Assembly: GCF_039532215.1 (NCBI RefSeq)
Contig: NZ_BAAARN010000005.1
Span: 186,001-250,000, forward strand
DNA length: 64,000 bases
From: Pedococcus aerophilus
GTDB taxonomy: Bacteria > Actinomycetota > Actinomycetes > Actinomycetales > Dermatophilaceae
Direction of reading: 5' to 3'
This document shows positions 48,336-57,823 of this stretch, in pieces (within the stretch, counting starts at the first letter, position 1; each line of letters opens with the position of its first letter). Made by a program: the position numbers and the translations under genes. Under the pieces are notes generated by a model that searched no databases, was not told the origin of the DNA, and worked only from the letters and a program-made list of their open reading frames with translations.

Positions 48336-50714
48336 TCAGCTGTTCGCTGCGGTCGTCAGCGTCCGGCTCGAGACCACCGCCGTGCCACCCACCGCGGTGA
48401 GCGTCTCCAGCTGGGAGCTCGTCTGCAGCGTCGCGAGGGCGTCGCCGCCGAGGGTGGAGCCCTGCGTCAGCGCGATGACGCGCTGGAGGGTGCCTGCCAC
48501 GAGCGAGTCGACCAGGGCGCCGTCCCTGCCCGAGGTCAGCACGATCTCGGACCTCACCGGCATGCGGGGGCCGTAGAACGCCGCGACGGCTGCCGAGACC
48601 TCGTACCGGTCCGCCCCGCCGAGCCGCGTGATGGTGGTGAGCCCGGCCGCCTTGAGCTGCGACTGGACCGTCGCGGAGACGACCGCCTCGCCACCGACGA
48701 TCCGGGCCGCCGTGGCCCCGGTGGCGGTCAGCGCCGAGCGGGTCGAGTCGTGCAGGCGGTCGACCGGCGTGAGCAGGATCGGCTCACGCAGGGCGGACGC
48801 GGGTCCGGACACCCCGAGGGCGTCGGGCAGGCCCTCGCCGCCGGCGATGACGACGGTCGGCACGGCGCGCTTGGACTTGATGAGCTTGGCCACCAGGGCG
48901 GACGTCGCGAACCGGTTGGCCCCACCGAGGCGCTTCACCGTGATGCCGCGCTTGGTCAGCTGGGAGGCCACCGCGTCGGAGACGACCGAGGTGCCACCGA
49001 CGATGTATGCCGTCCTGACGGCGCTGCCGCGGCGGTTCAGCTCGGTGACGGTGGCGGAGGGGAGCCTGCCCTGCTGGGTCAGCAGGAGCGGGCCACCCAC
49101 GGTGGCGGCCAGCGGCCCGGAGACGGCGGCGTCCACGAGCAGGCCGTCGCCGCCGGCGATGACCACGGCGCTGGCGGACTGCGACACGCGACCGGCGACG
49201 GCGGCCGCCGAGGCGTAGCGGTCGGCCCCGGACAGTCGGCCAGTGAGGTGCCGGATCATCGTCGAGTTCACCTGACCGGAGAACGGCGACCCCGAGGCGA
49301 CCACGGCGCGGAGCCGGTCGCCGGTGACGGTCTTGACCGTCCCTGCCGACGAGGTGGCGGTCGCGGTGCGGACCCCGCCGTTGGCGGTGCGGTCGGACAG
49401 GTCCAGCCGGGCGACGTCGGTGAGTCCGAAGACCCTGGCCAGCGAGGAGGTGCTGGCGACCTGGCGCCAGTCGCGTGCCGGGTTGCTGGACTTGAGGCTC
49501 CACGGGTCCGAGACACCGCGCAGGTACGGCAGCGGCGTGCCGCCCCAGACGTCCTCGTTGTTCTCGGTACGTCCCCCCGAGGACGAGGAGAAGAAGGCCT
49601 GGATGATGGCGCCGTCGTACCGGGCGACGTAGCCGCGGTCGGCGGACGACGCGGCGCGGACGGCGTTGCGCCAGTTGGGCCACCACGGCTGGTTGCCGTT
49701 GCCCAGCACGGTCGAGTAGCCGGCGTAGACCTGGTCGGCGGTGGTGTCGTAGAGGTGGCAGTCGCAGGACGACTTCACCTTCCCGCCGAGCGCCTGGTAC
49801 TTGCTCAGGGCGTAGCCGCGCGCTGCGGCGGCCTGGGCCTTCAGCGCCTCCACGTTCCACGACCAGGGGCTCTCGGCGATGTAGTCGAGGTACTCGTCGT
49901 GCAGCCGCACGCGGTTGACGACGTTCCAGCTGCTCGTGCCGTAGGGCTTCATCCGGACGGTGCCGTCGCGGTACTGCGTCCCGCCGATCTTCATCAGGGT
50001 CTTGTCGTTCATGCCCGGGAGGCTGTCCCAGCGCAGGATGGCCGTCGCGCCCGCGAGCGAGGTCGCGCCGGTGCACGACGAGCAGCTGGCCTTGATGGTG
50101 GCGCCCGAGCGGCTGAACGCCACCGCGTCACCGAGCTTGCCGGTCATGGTGCGGGAGTCACCGGCGACCACGACGGTGAACGCGCCGCCACCGTTGCCCG
50201 ACGCGACCAGGGACGGGACGGCCGTCACCGTGCTCGACCCGGAGACCTGGTTGAGGATGTTGACGTCCAGCGTCTGGTTGTCGGTGACCGCGTCGTACGT
50301 CGTGCCCGTGTAGTAGTGCCGCAGGATCTGCGAGGCCGTGCTGCCGGCCTTGGCCATCTCGAACGCGCCGTACTGGCTCATGCCGATGCCGTGGCCCCAG
50401 CCTGCTCCGCGCAGCACCCACGAGGACGCCCCGGCAGCGGTCGCGCCCGCGCCGGCCGCGCGCTGCGCGTCGGTGGCGGCCGCGGCTTCGCTGGGGCCGA
50501 CCGCCTGGGCCGTCGGGTCGAGGGCCGGCCCGTCCGGGTTGCCGTCGGCGGGGCTCTCCTCGAACGTCGGGCGCGGCTGGTTGGCGCCCCACTGCGGGTC
50601 CGGTGCGGAGCCGGCGGCGGACGCCGCGGTGGGCACGGCCAACCCGAGGGCTACGGCACCGACGGCCGTCGCAGCGAGGGAGCGGACGGCATACCGTCGC
50701 GTGGTTCGGAACAC
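48336..50714 (-). CDS. SpoIID/LytB-domain exported protein with CWB2 repeats
   Basis: A 792-residue protein. Signal peptide: RSLAATAVGAVALGLAVPTAASA (about residues 10-32). The SpoIID/LytB domain spans about residues 110-440, with GAGWGHGIGMSQYGAFEMA, RGYALSKYQ and FFSSSSGGRTENNEDVWGG. The C-terminal 320 residues are three CWB2 repeats, each with a GADRYA- or GANRFATS-like motif. SpoIID-type enzymes cleave peptidoglycan glycan strands, and CWB2 anchors the protein to the wall. I start at GTG 50714, just before the signal peptide, with GAGAGGA upstream. Confidence 0.87.
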   Translation of the reverse strand: MFRTTRRYAVRSLAATAVGAVALGLAVPTAASAAGSAPDPQWGANQPRPTFEESPADGNPDGPALDPTAQAVGPSEAAAATDAQRAAGAGATAAGASSWVLRGAGWGHGIGMSQYGAFEMAKAGSTASQILRHYYTGTTYDAVTDNQTLDVNILNQVSGSSTVTAVPSLVASGNGGGAFTVVVAGDSRTMTGKLGDAVAFSRSGATIKASCSSCTGATSLAGATAILRWDSLPGMNDKTLMKIGGTQYRDGTVRMKPYGTSSWNVVNRVRLHDEYLDYIAESPWSWNVEALKAQAAAARGYALSKYQALGGKVKSSCDCHLYDTTADQVYAGYSTVLGNGNQPWWPNWRNAVRAASSADRGYVARYDGAIIQAFFSSSSGGRTENNEDVWGGTPLPYLRGVSDPWSLKSSNPARDWRQVASTSSLARVFGLTDVARLDLSDRTANGGVRTATATSSAGTVKTVTGDRLRAVVASGSPFSGQVNSTMIRHLTGRLSGADRYASAAAVAGRVSQSASAVVIAGGDGLLVDAAVSGPLAATVGGPLLLTQQGRLPSATVTELNRRGSAVRTAYIVGGTSVVSDAVASQLTKRGITVKRLGGANRFATSALVAKLIKSKRAVPTVVIAGGEGLPDALGVSGPASALREPILLTPVDRLHDSTRSALTATGATAARIVGGEAVVSATVQSQLKAAGLTTITRLGGADRYEVSAAVAAFYGPRMPVRSEIVLTSGRDGALVDSLVAGTLQRVIALTQGSTLGGDALATLQTSSQLETLTAVGGTAVVSSRTLTTAANS

Positions 50715-50790
50715 GGGGGGTGTCCTCTCACTCTCATGAGTCTGTCGGAGCGGGCAGGAGGCGCCGCCAAATCGGGCAACAGGGCCCACA

Positions 50791-50806
50791 GTCACACATC
50801 GGTCAC
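50791..50806. promoter_or_regulatory. Two GTCAC direct repeats upstream of the SpoIID gene
   Basis: GTCAC at 50791 and 50802, start to start 11 bp, one helical turn, about 80 nt before the SpoIID start. OmpR-family regulators such as MtrA bind direct repeats of this kind in actinobacteria, and MtrA controls cell-wall hydrolases. This is a weak match and needs the real consensus. Confidence 0.25.
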
Positions 50807-50927
50807 GGTGGTCCCAGCCTGAGGAGAACAGCCGTGGCCTTTTCGTTACGCGGGCCACCCCACCACCCGCACCGCCGATTCTCCTCCTCCCCCACCGCGC
50901 CTGACCAGCGTCACGTGCACGGGCCAC

Positions 50928-50933
50928 TAGGCT
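50928..50933 (+). promoter_or_regulatory. -10 box for the second GT2-DUF2304 pair
   Basis: TAGGCT, 8 nt before ATG 50942. This would give a leaderless transcript for the GT2-DUF2304 operon. Confidence 0.4.
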
Positions 50934-50941
50934 GGCCGACG

Positions 50942-51610
50942 ATGAACGACGACGTCTGGCTGGTCATACCGCTCTACAACGAGGCCCAGGTCATCGGTGA
51001 CGTGGTGGCCACCGCCAGAGCGGTCTTCCCGCACGTCGTCTGCATCGACGACGGGTCGCGCGACGCGAGCGCCGCTGCCGCCGAGGCCGCAGGTGCCGTC
51101 GTGGTGCGGCACCCCGTCAACCTCGGGCAGGGCGCGGCCCTCCAGACCGGTTTCAGCTACGCCCTCGGCGACCCCGGTATGCAGTGGGTCGTCACCTTCG
51201 ACGCGGACGGGCAGCACCAGGTCGCGGATGTCGTGGCGATGCTGGACAAGGCGCGCGCGGAGTCGCTGGACGTGGTCTTCGGGTCGAGGTTCCTCGACGA
51301 CCGGACCAAGGCGTCGTTCCTCAAGAAGCTCGTCCTGCGGGCAGCGGTCGGCTACACCAACCTCACCACCAAGACCCGGCTCACCGACGCGCACAACGGC
51401 CTGCGGCTGATCTCGCGGCCCGTGGTCGAGCGGATCGACATCACCCAGAACCGCATGGCGCACGCGTCGGAGCTCGTCGCCCAGATCGGCGACATGGACG
51501 TCCGGTACGGCGAAAGCCCGGTGCACATCCTCTACACCGACTACTCCAAGGCCAAGGGCCAGTCGATCTGGAACGCCGTCAACATCCTCGTGGAGCTGAT
51601 TCTCCGATGA
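50942..51610 (+). CDS. Glycosyltransferase family 2 (polyprenol-phosphate type)
   Basis: A 222-residue GT2 of the DPM1 type, with WLVIPLYNEAQ, CIDDGSRD and TFDADGQHQ as donor and metal motifs. It has no membrane helix, and DUF2304 follows with an ATGA overlap, as in the pair at 1453. It probably supplies a polyprenol-phosphate sugar for glycan or teichoic acid decoration. ATG 50942 is supported by TAGGCT 8 nt upstream; the frame is open further upstream, but that part overlaps the SpoIID leader. Confidence 0.85.
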   Translation: MNDDVWLVIPLYNEAQVIGDVVATARAVFPHVVCIDDGSRDASAAAAEAAGAVVVRHPVNLGQGAALQTGFSYALGDPGMQWVVTFDADGQHQVADVVAMLDKARAESLDVVFGSRFLDDRTKASFLKKLVLRAAVGYTNLTTKTRLTDAHNGLRLISRPVVERIDITQNRMAHASELVAQIGDMDVRYGESPVHILYTDYSKAKGQSIWNAVNILVELILR

Positions 51611-52053
51611 CCAACATCGTGCTGATCCAGGTCGTGCTCATCGGTGTCGTGGTGGCGGTCGTCGCGAGGCTGTTCCGGTTCAACGGGGCCCGCGCCCAGG
51701 CCATCCGTCGCCTCGGGCTGCTGCTGTTCGCCGCGTTCGCGGTCTTCTCGATCCTCGTGCCCGACGTCTGGAACCGCATCGCCCGCTTCGTCGGTGTGGG
51801 CCGCGGCACGGACATGGTGCTCTACGCGCTGGTCGTGGCGTTCCTCAGCTTCACCGTGACGACGTACCTGCGGTTCCGCGACCTCGAGACGCGGTACACC
51901 CGCCTCGCGCGCCGGCTCGCGCTCGACGAGGCGAAGCGCGACTTCCCGGCGACAGGGCAGCCCGCGTCCATGCCCGCGTCAAGGCCCGCCACAGGGCCCG
52001 CGTCAGGGCGCGATCTTGGCGATGTGCTCGATGAGACCGGTGGTCGAGACTGA
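51607..52053 (+). CDS. DUF2304 membrane protein
   Basis: A 148-residue protein with three hydrophobic helices (about residues 3-20, 33-53 and 66-86), then an amphipathic segment and a Pro/Ala-rich tail of imperfect repeats. It couples to the GT2 by an ATGA overlap. Its last 51 nt overlap the end of the convergent TagD-like gene. The family is thought to work with DPM1-like GT2 enzymes. Confidence 0.82.
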   Translation: MTNIVLIQVVLIGVVVAVVARLFRFNGARAQAIRRLGLLLFAAFAVFSILVPDVWNRIARFVGVGRGTDMVLYALVVAFLSFTVTTYLRFRDLETRYTRLARRLALDEAKRDFPATGQPASMPASRPATGPASGRDLGDVLDETGGRD

Positions 52054-52407
52054 CGGGGTCCGCGGCAGGTAGACCACCTCGCAGACGTCGCTGACCCAGT
52101 CGAACTTGCCGGCCCAGTCGTCGCCCATGACGAGCACCGACGCCCCGTGCTCGACGATGTAGTCGCGCTTCTTCTCCAGCGACTCCTCGACGAAGACCTC
52201 GTCGACCATCTTCAGGCTGCTGATGATCTCGACCCGCTCGTCCTGGTCGAAGACCGGGGCCCGGCCCTTCTTGGCCATGTTGAGCTCGTCGGCGGAGACG
52301 CCGACGACGAGGCGGTCACCGAACTCCGCCGCCCGCTTGAGGACCCGGATGTGGCCGACGTGCAGCACGTCGAAGGTGCCGAAGGTGATGACGGTGCGCT
52401 CGGTCAC
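52003..52407 (-). CDS. tagD: Glycerol-3-phosphate cytidylyltransferase-like (TagD/TarD)
   Basis: A 134-residue nucleotidyltransferase. TFDVLHVGHIRVLKRA holds the HxGH motif and RTPSVSTTGLI corresponds to the RTxGISTT motif of TagD. It would form CDP-glycerol from CTP and glycerol-3-phosphate for wall teichoic acid. GTG 52407 has GAGGAGC as ribosome binding site. The ABC exporter genes lie upstream on the same strand. Close relatives act on other alcohols, so the substrate remains to be shown. Confidence 0.85.
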   Translation of the reverse strand: MTERTVITFGTFDVLHVGHIRVLKRAAEFGDRLVVGVSADELNMAKKGRAPVFDQDERVEIISSLKMVDEVFVEESLEKKRDYIVEHGASVLVMGDDWAGKFDWVSDVCEVVYLPRTPSVSTTGLIEHIAKIAP

Positions 52408-52473
52408 GCGGTGCTCCTCGCTCGGTGGACCCGCCGGGTGGCCGGCGAGGTGGTGCTGGGTCGTTGCGACACG

Positions 52474-53232
52474 TCAGGCATCGGCGTCGAGGTCGTGGTT
52501 GTAGCGCTCGAGGACGTCCTCCATGGGACCGTCCATCGTGAGCGCGCCCTTGCGCAGGTAGAGACCACGGGTGCTGAAGCGGCGCAGGTCCTTCTCGGAG
52601 TGGGAGACGAGGAACAGCGTCTTGCCGTCCTCGAGCAGCGACTCCATCCGGCCGTAGCACTTCTCGCGGAAGCCGCGGTCGCCCACCGCCAGCACCTCGT
52701 CGACAAGGACGATCGGCTCGTCGAGGGTGGTGACCACGGAGAAGCCGAGCCGCACCTTCATGCCGTTGGAGAAGTGGCGGTAGGGGGTGTCGAGCCCGGC
52801 CCGCACCTCCGGACCGGCGAAGTCGACGATCTCGTCGAACCGCTCCTCGATCTGCGCCTTGGACAGGCCGTGCAGGCCGGCCGTCAGGTGGATGTTGTCG
52901 CGGGCCGACAGCTCGCCGAGGAAGCCGCCGGTGAGCTCGATGAGCGGGGCCACCCCGCCCGTCACCTGCACGTCGCCCTCGTCGGGGAGCAACACCCCGG
53001 CGATCATCTTGAGCAGGGTGCTCTTGCCGCTGCCGTTGCCGCCGACGAGGCCGACGGCCTCACCGGGCCTGATGTCGAAGCTGACGTCGCGCAGCGCCCA
53101 GAAGGTCTCGCGGGTCGCCCCGGTGCGTCCGTGGAAGATCATCTCGCGCAGCTGCATGCGACGGCGGCGGGAGCGGTAGAACTCCACACCCAGCCCGCGG
53201 GCGGAGATGATCGGCTCGTGGTGGTCGACCAT
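52474..53232 (-). CDS. tagH: Teichoic acid ABC exporter ATP-binding protein (TagH-like)
   Basis: A 252-residue ABC ATPase. Walker A: GGNGSGKSTLLK (about residue 60); Walker B with the VDEVLAVGD pattern near residue 170; signature HFSNGMKVRLGFS (about residue 140). The sequence matches the TagH/Wzt subgroup of polysaccharide exporters. It is coupled to the permease gene, whose stop codon overlaps the ATG at 53232. It powers export of teichoic acid or a similar glycan. The carbohydrate-binding C-terminal extension of Wzt is absent. Confidence 0.88.
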   Translation of the reverse strand: MVDHHEPIISARGLGVEFYRSRRRRMQLREMIFHGRTGATRETFWALRDVSFDIRPGEAVGLVGGNGSGKSTLLKMIAGVLLPDEGDVQVTGGVAPLIELTGGFLGELSARDNIHLTAGLHGLSKAQIEERFDEIVDFAGPEVRAGLDTPYRHFSNGMKVRLGFSVVTTLDEPIVLVDEVLAVGDRGFREKCYGRMESLLEDGKTLFLVSHSEKDLRRFSTRGLYLRKGALTMDGPMEDVLERYNHDLDADA

Positions 53233-54041
53233 CAGATCTCCTTGAGCACGGCGCGCTCGAGCCGCGTGAAGACACGGACACCGATGAGCAGAAGGGCCAC
53301 GGACACGACGACGGACGCCGCGATGGCACCCCACAGGATCGGGAACCTGTCATGGGGGAAGAGGCCGGCCCGCATCGCCTCGAGGATGCCGACCAGCGGG
53401 TTGATCCAGGTGACCTTGTCGTAGGGGTGAGGGACGAGGTGCGCTGCGTAGATCACCGGGGTCGCGTAGAACAGCACCCGGCTGACGATGCGCACGACCC
53501 GCTGGGTGTCGGTGACCAGGGCCGTGATCGGCGCGAGGATCAGTCCGATCCCGATGAGGGCGATGCACTGGACGAGCACCGCGAGAGGGAAGAGCACGAT
53601 CCACCCGTTGAGGTGCAGCTCGCCCCTGGCGATGTAGACGACGGCGAAGAAGATCAGCACCGGCAGGGACAGCAGGTACTCGATCCCCTTGGAGAACACC
53701 ACCCGCAGAACCCACAGCTCGCGCGGCAGGTTCGTCGACCGGACGAGCTTCTGCTCCTGGATCAGCGAGCGCGACGTGTCCGTGAGGCACCCCGAGAACC
53801 ACTGCCACGACAGCAGACCCACGACGAGGAACATGAAGTACGGCTCGTGGCCGAGGTCGTCGCGCTTGAAGATGTAGACGAAGACCAGGAAGTAGATCGA
53901 CGACATCAGCAGCGGGTCGAGGATGGTCCACACGTAGCCGAGCACGCTGCGGGAGTAGCGCACTCGCAGGTCGCGCACGATGAGGGTCCACAGGACGCTG
54001 CGGCGGGACACGACCGCCTGGGTCCGCGTGATCAGCTTCAT
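53232..54041 (-). CDS. tagG: Teichoic acid ABC exporter permease (TagG-like)
   Basis: A 269-residue permease with six helices and the ABC-2 family layout. LIVRDLRVRYSRSVLGYVWTILDPLL is the typical start of TagG/Wzm. ATG 54041 has a GAAGGA ribosome binding site. It pairs with the ATP-binding gene to move polysaccharide or teichoic acid across the membrane. It is divergent from the first TagF-like gene. Confidence 0.88.
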   Translation of the reverse strand: MKLITRTQAVVSRRSVLWTLIVRDLRVRYSRSVLGYVWTILDPLLMSSIYFLVFVYIFKRDDLGHEPYFMFLVVGLLSWQWFSGCLTDTSRSLIQEQKLVRSTNLPRELWVLRVVFSKGIEYLLSLPVLIFFAVVYIARGELHLNGWIVLFPLAVLVQCIALIGIGLILAPITALVTDTQRVVRIVSRVLFYATPVIYAAHLVPHPYDKVTWINPLVGILEAMRAGLFPHDRFPILWGAIAASVVVSVALLLIGVRVFTRLERAVLKEI

Positions 54042-54145
54042 GGGTCCTTCGCCTGTCAGGGCCAGCATCCACCGGGGGTGGACGGGCATCGTCCGGTGGG
54101 CATCATCTCGCGTGCCGCCCGCCGACGCAGGCTACGCCACCCCGG

Positions 54146-54151
54146 TATCCT
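54146..54151 (+). promoter_or_regulatory. Possible -10 box for the TagF-like operon
   Basis: TATCCT, 53 nt before ATG 54205, in the divergent gap with the TagG gene. No clear -35 box. Confidence 0.3.
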
Positions 54152-54204
54152 CGGCGCAGCCCGGTGGAGCAGCCGGGGCGCCGCTGAACGACGAACAGGA
54201 CACC

Positions 54205-56025
54205 ATGACTCGACTGCCCTCGATCCCACACCGTGACGAGGCCGTCGTCAGCCTCACGTGGGTCGTCAGCTCGGCGGTCATGCTCGTCGCGGCGTTCCAG
54301 GAGTGGGGCTGGGTGCTCGCCGCGGCGCTGGTCGTCAACTACGTCGCCGACGGCGCCTTCTACACCGTGGACCCGCGGGCAGTCGCGTGGTTCAACGCCC
54401 GCGAGATGGCCCCGGTCCACCGCCACCTGTTCCGCCAGGCCGTGGCCTTCCTCGGCTGGGCGCTGCTGACCACCCCGACGGTCACCCTGGTCGTCGTGGC
54501 GATGGCCTCGGTCCTGGTCATCCACGGCGCCCACGCCGCATACCGGCTCCTCGGGGCGTGGACCCGCCGGCGACGCCGCGGACGCGTCTGGTGGCGGGGG
54601 CTGGACGTCAACGGCGCGGAGAGCGGACCGACCATCCTCCCCACCACCCTGCCGCGGGTCTGGACCATCGCCGGCGCGCGGTTCGCGCTGCACGTGGACG
54701 TGGCCTTCGTCCTGGGGCTCGTCGCCTCCTGGACCCTCGGGGCTGCCTGGCCGGTATGGGTCGGGCTGGCGCTCGTCGTCGTCGGCGGGGTGTTCGTCGT
54801 GGCGCGGGGACTGGCGCGGCGTCGCCTGGTCGACCGGCTGCCCACGCCGCAGGAGGAGAAGGCCGAGGTCCTCGCCGCTCTCGAGCAGCTCGCCCCCGAG
54901 GTCGTCGTGTACTTCAGCGGCGGACCCGACACGACCTACCAGCTCAACGTCTGGCTCGAGACCATCGACCGCATCGAGCAGCCCACGGTGATCTTCATCC
55001 GCGAGAGCCGCCACCTCGACGCCCTCCTGCCGACCCGGACCCCGGTCGTGGTGCTGCCGAAGGCCAAGGACGTGGAGGCGTTCCAGCTGCCGTCGATGCG
55101 GGTGGCGCTCTACCCCACCACCGTCATCAAGAACAACCACATGATCCGCCTGCGCGGACTGCGCCACGTCTTCATCAACCACGGCGACGGCGACAAGTCG
55201 GTCACCTACAGCCCGCTGCACCGGGTGTTCGACGAGATCTGGGTGGCCGGCGAGGCGGCCCGCGACCGCTACCTCCAGCGCGGCGAGGGCGTGCGTCCCG
55301 ACCAGCTCGTCACGGTCGGGCGTCCGCAGCTGGCCCACATCGAGGCCGTCCCCGACAGCGCTCAGCAGGCCTCGCCGCTGACCGTGCTCTACGCCCCGAC
55401 GTGGGAGGGCAACTTCGAGGGCGTCAACTACTCGTCCGTGGCACCGATGGGCGAGCTGATCGTCGACGCGCTGCTCGGGGCCGACCGCGAGGTCCGGGTG
55501 CTGTTCAAGGCGCACCCGGCCACCGGCACCCGGCTCAACGCCGCCGCCACCGCCCGCGCCGCCATCGAGCACCGCCTCGCCTCGGGGCCGCACGAGGTCG
55601 TCGGAACCGAGCCCGACGCCCTGTACCGCGCGTTCAACGAGGCCGACGTCCTGGTCGCCGACATCTCCAGCGTCGTCGCGGACTTCCTCGCCTCCCGCAA
55701 GCCCTACCTCGTGACCAACCCCAAGGGCGTGCCGCTGGACGAGTTCCACGCGGAGTTCCCCAGCACCGCGGGCGGCGGGGTCGTCGGCCCCGACGCAGCG
55801 GCCGTCCTGGCGGCTCTCGAGGACGCCGCCGGCCCGGACACGCTGCGCCGGCGCAGGCTCGAGCTCGCCACCTACTTCCTCGGCGAGCCCGTCGAGGACC
55901 CCATCGCCCGGTTCACCGACGAGGTCACCCGCGCCGTCGGGCGCAGCGAGGCGGCGCTCGCGCGCAGCATCGCCGCCGCCCAGGTGCAGGCGATCGAGTC
56001 CGAGGCCGTCGAGGAGAACGCGTGA
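54205..56025 (+). CDS. Membrane-anchored CDP-glycerol glycerophosphotransferase family protein
   Basis: A 606-residue protein. About 200 N-terminal residues hold four to five helices; the C-terminal 360 residues form the Glyphos_transf (PF04464-like) domain with NHGDGDKS, VLYAPTW, FKAHPATG and VADISSVVADFLASRKP. The HGD and HP histidines are those expected to be catalytic. TagF/TarL enzymes use CDP-glycerol or CDP-ribitol to build teichoic acid chains. The membrane region is unusual for TagF. The stop overlaps the next gene's GTG (GTGA). Confidence 0.83.
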   Translation: MTRLPSIPHRDEAVVSLTWVVSSAVMLVAAFQEWGWVLAAALVVNYVADGAFYTVDPRAVAWFNAREMAPVHRHLFRQAVAFLGWALLTTPTVTLVVVAMASVLVIHGAHAAYRLLGAWTRRRRRGRVWWRGLDVNGAESGPTILPTTLPRVWTIAGARFALHVDVAFVLGLVASWTLGAAWPVWVGLALVVVGGVFVVARGLARRRLVDRLPTPQEEKAEVLAALEQLAPEVVVYFSGGPDTTYQLNVWLETIDRIEQPTVIFIRESRHLDALLPTRTPVVVLPKAKDVEAFQLPSMRVALYPTTVIKNNHMIRLRGLRHVFINHGDGDKSVTYSPLHRVFDEIWVAGEAARDRYLQRGEGVRPDQLVTVGRPQLAHIEAVPDSAQQASPLTVLYAPTWEGNFEGVNYSSVAPMGELIVDALLGADREVRVLFKAHPATGTRLNAAATARAAIEHRLASGPHEVVGTEPDALYRAFNEADVLVADISSVVADFLASRKPYLVTNPKGVPLDEFHAEFPSTAGGGVVGPDAAAVLAALEDAAGPDTLRRRRLELATYFLGEPVEDPIARFTDEVTRAVGRSEAALARSIAAAQVQAIESEAVEENA

Positions 56026-57794
56026 AGACCTACCTGCCCGTCATCGGCGTGCTCGGCGCGGGCTTCGCCCTGCTTGCGCTGGCCCTCCCCCTGGCCGGTG
56101 ACCACCCGGCGCTGTCGGCCGTCGTCTTCGTCCTCGGCACCCTCGTGGGGCTGCTCGGCGAGGGGATGGTCCGCCAGCAGCCCCGCGTCGGTCGCGCGCT
56201 GGAGTCCTTCGGTGCCGGGCTGACCGTCCGCACCGGCGTGCGCGGCCTGCTGCTCGGGGGTCTCGCCGTCGCCGCGTTCGGCGCGGACCACGGCACGGTC
56301 GTCCTCGTCGCGTTCACCCTCGCCGCCGTCTGGCTCGCCCGCCTGGCCCTGCAGGTGCTCCTGGCCGACGCGCGGGCCCACCGGTTGTCGCCGGTCACCT
56401 GGCGCAACTTCGAGGTACCCGGCGTGGTCCGGCGCGCTCCGATCGCGCCGGTCCTGCTCGGCGAGGGCCAGCGCTGGATCTCGGCCGCGACCCTGTCGCT
56501 GGTGGCCGGCGTGGTGGTCCCGCTGGCAGGCGGGCCGGACGCCGCCGTCCCCGTGGCCGCCGTCGTCGCCGCAGGCATCTGCGCCCTGTTCGTGACCCTG
56601 GCCCTCGTGGACGCGCTCCGCGCCCGACGGGACACGACGCACGAGGAGACGGTCGAGCTGCTGGCCGACGCCCTGCGATCGCTCGCGCCCGAGGCGTTGT
56701 TCTACTACAGCCGCCCCGAGGCGATCGGCTACATCGCCAACGTCTGGATGCCGACGCTCGAGCAGATCGACCGCAAGGTCGTCGTCCTGGTCCGTGAGGC
56801 CTGGAACGAACCCCTCGTGGCCACCGACACGCTCCCGGTCGTCATGGTGAGCCGCGCCGGCGACATCGAGCGCGTGGTGCCGCCCTCGGTGCGGATCGCC
56901 CTCTACCCGTCCAACGTCGCCACCAACAACCACCTCCTGCGGCTGCCGGGGATCGTCGACGTGTTCGTCGGCCACGGTGACAGCGACAAGGGCGGCAGCG
57001 CCACCGTCCTCACCCGCATCTTCGACGAGGCGTGGGTCAGCGGTCCTGCCGCCCGGGACCGCTACCGCGTCGCCGACGTGGGCGTCCGCGACGAGCAGGT
57101 CCGCGAAATCGGTCGCCCCCAGCTCGCCGACATCGAGAGGGTGGCCGCGCCACTGACCGAGGACCACCACGGCGAGGACGCGCAGTCGCAGTGGGACTAC
57201 ACGGTGCTCTACGCCCCCACCCGCGAGGGGTTCTTCGCGGAGTGGGAGTACTCCTCGATCCTCAGCCAGGGCCGGGTCGTCCTCGAGACGCTGCTCGCGA
57301 TGGACGGGGTGCGGGTGCTCTTCAAGCCGCACCCCGGCACCGGCACGGACGACCCCGCGTTCGGTGACGAGGTCGAGGCGCTCAAGGAGCTCGTCGCCGC
57401 GGCAGGGAGCCCGCACGAGGTGGTCACCGGGTCCGAGGGGCTCTACCACGCGTTCAACCGGGCCGACCTGCTCGTCAGCGACATCTCGAGCGTCATCACC
57501 GACTTCCTCGCCTCGGGCAAGCCGTACGTCGTGACTCAGTTCGGCACGAGCAGCCCCGAGCAGTTCCGCCTGGAGTTCCCCTCCGCCGCCGGCGCCTACA
57601 TCCTGGTCGGCGACGGCAGCGAGGTCGCCGCCCACGTCCGGGACGCCCGTGAGGTCGACTCGCTCAGCGAGGACCGGGCCAGGACGACCGCCTACCTGCT
57701 CGGGGAGCAGCAGGGCGACCCGGTGGAGCGGTTCGACCGCGCCTTCGACGAGGCCGTGGCCCGGTGGGGCCGGCGGCCGGCGGCGAGCGCCTGA
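56022..57794 (+). CDS. Second membrane-anchored CDP-glycerol glycerophosphotransferase family protein
   Basis: A 590-residue protein, a paralogue of the preceding one with the same layout: helices in the first 200 residues, then a Glyphos_transf domain with GHGDSDKGG, VLYAPTREG, FKPHPGTG and VSDISSVITDFLASGKP. Two such enzymes in tandem could be a primase and a polymerase or act on different alcohols. It starts at GTG 56022, overlapping the preceding stop. The open frame further back is not a real fusion. Confidence 0.83.
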   Translation: MKTYLPVIGVLGAGFALLALALPLAGDHPALSAVVFVLGTLVGLLGEGMVRQQPRVGRALESFGAGLTVRTGVRGLLLGGLAVAAFGADHGTVVLVAFTLAAVWLARLALQVLLADARAHRLSPVTWRNFEVPGVVRRAPIAPVLLGEGQRWISAATLSLVAGVVVPLAGGPDAAVPVAAVVAAGICALFVTLALVDALRARRDTTHEETVELLADALRSLAPEALFYYSRPEAIGYIANVWMPTLEQIDRKVVVLVREAWNEPLVATDTLPVVMVSRAGDIERVVPPSVRIALYPSNVATNNHLLRLPGIVDVFVGHGDSDKGGSATVLTRIFDEAWVSGPAARDRYRVADVGVRDEQVREIGRPQLADIERVAAPLTEDHHGEDAQSQWDYTVLYAPTREGFFAEWEYSSILSQGRVVLETLLAMDGVRVLFKPHPGTGTDDPAFGDEVEALKELVAAAGSPHEVVTGSEGLYHAFNRADLLVSDISSVITDFLASGKPYVVTQFGTSSPEQFRLEFPSAAGAYILVGDGSEVAAHVRDAREVDSLSEDRARTTAYLLGEQQGDPVERFDRAFDEAVARWGRRPAASA

Positions 57795-57823
57795 CGTAGG
57801 CCGGCGGCGCCTGACGAGCGCCG

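Noticed and set aside
54258-57794. A 1178-codon open frame across both TagF-like genes
   Set aside because: The first 590 codons are a shadow of the first TagF-like gene in another frame, rich in Arg and Pro. The real gene starts at GTG 56022 where helices and then transferase motifs begin.
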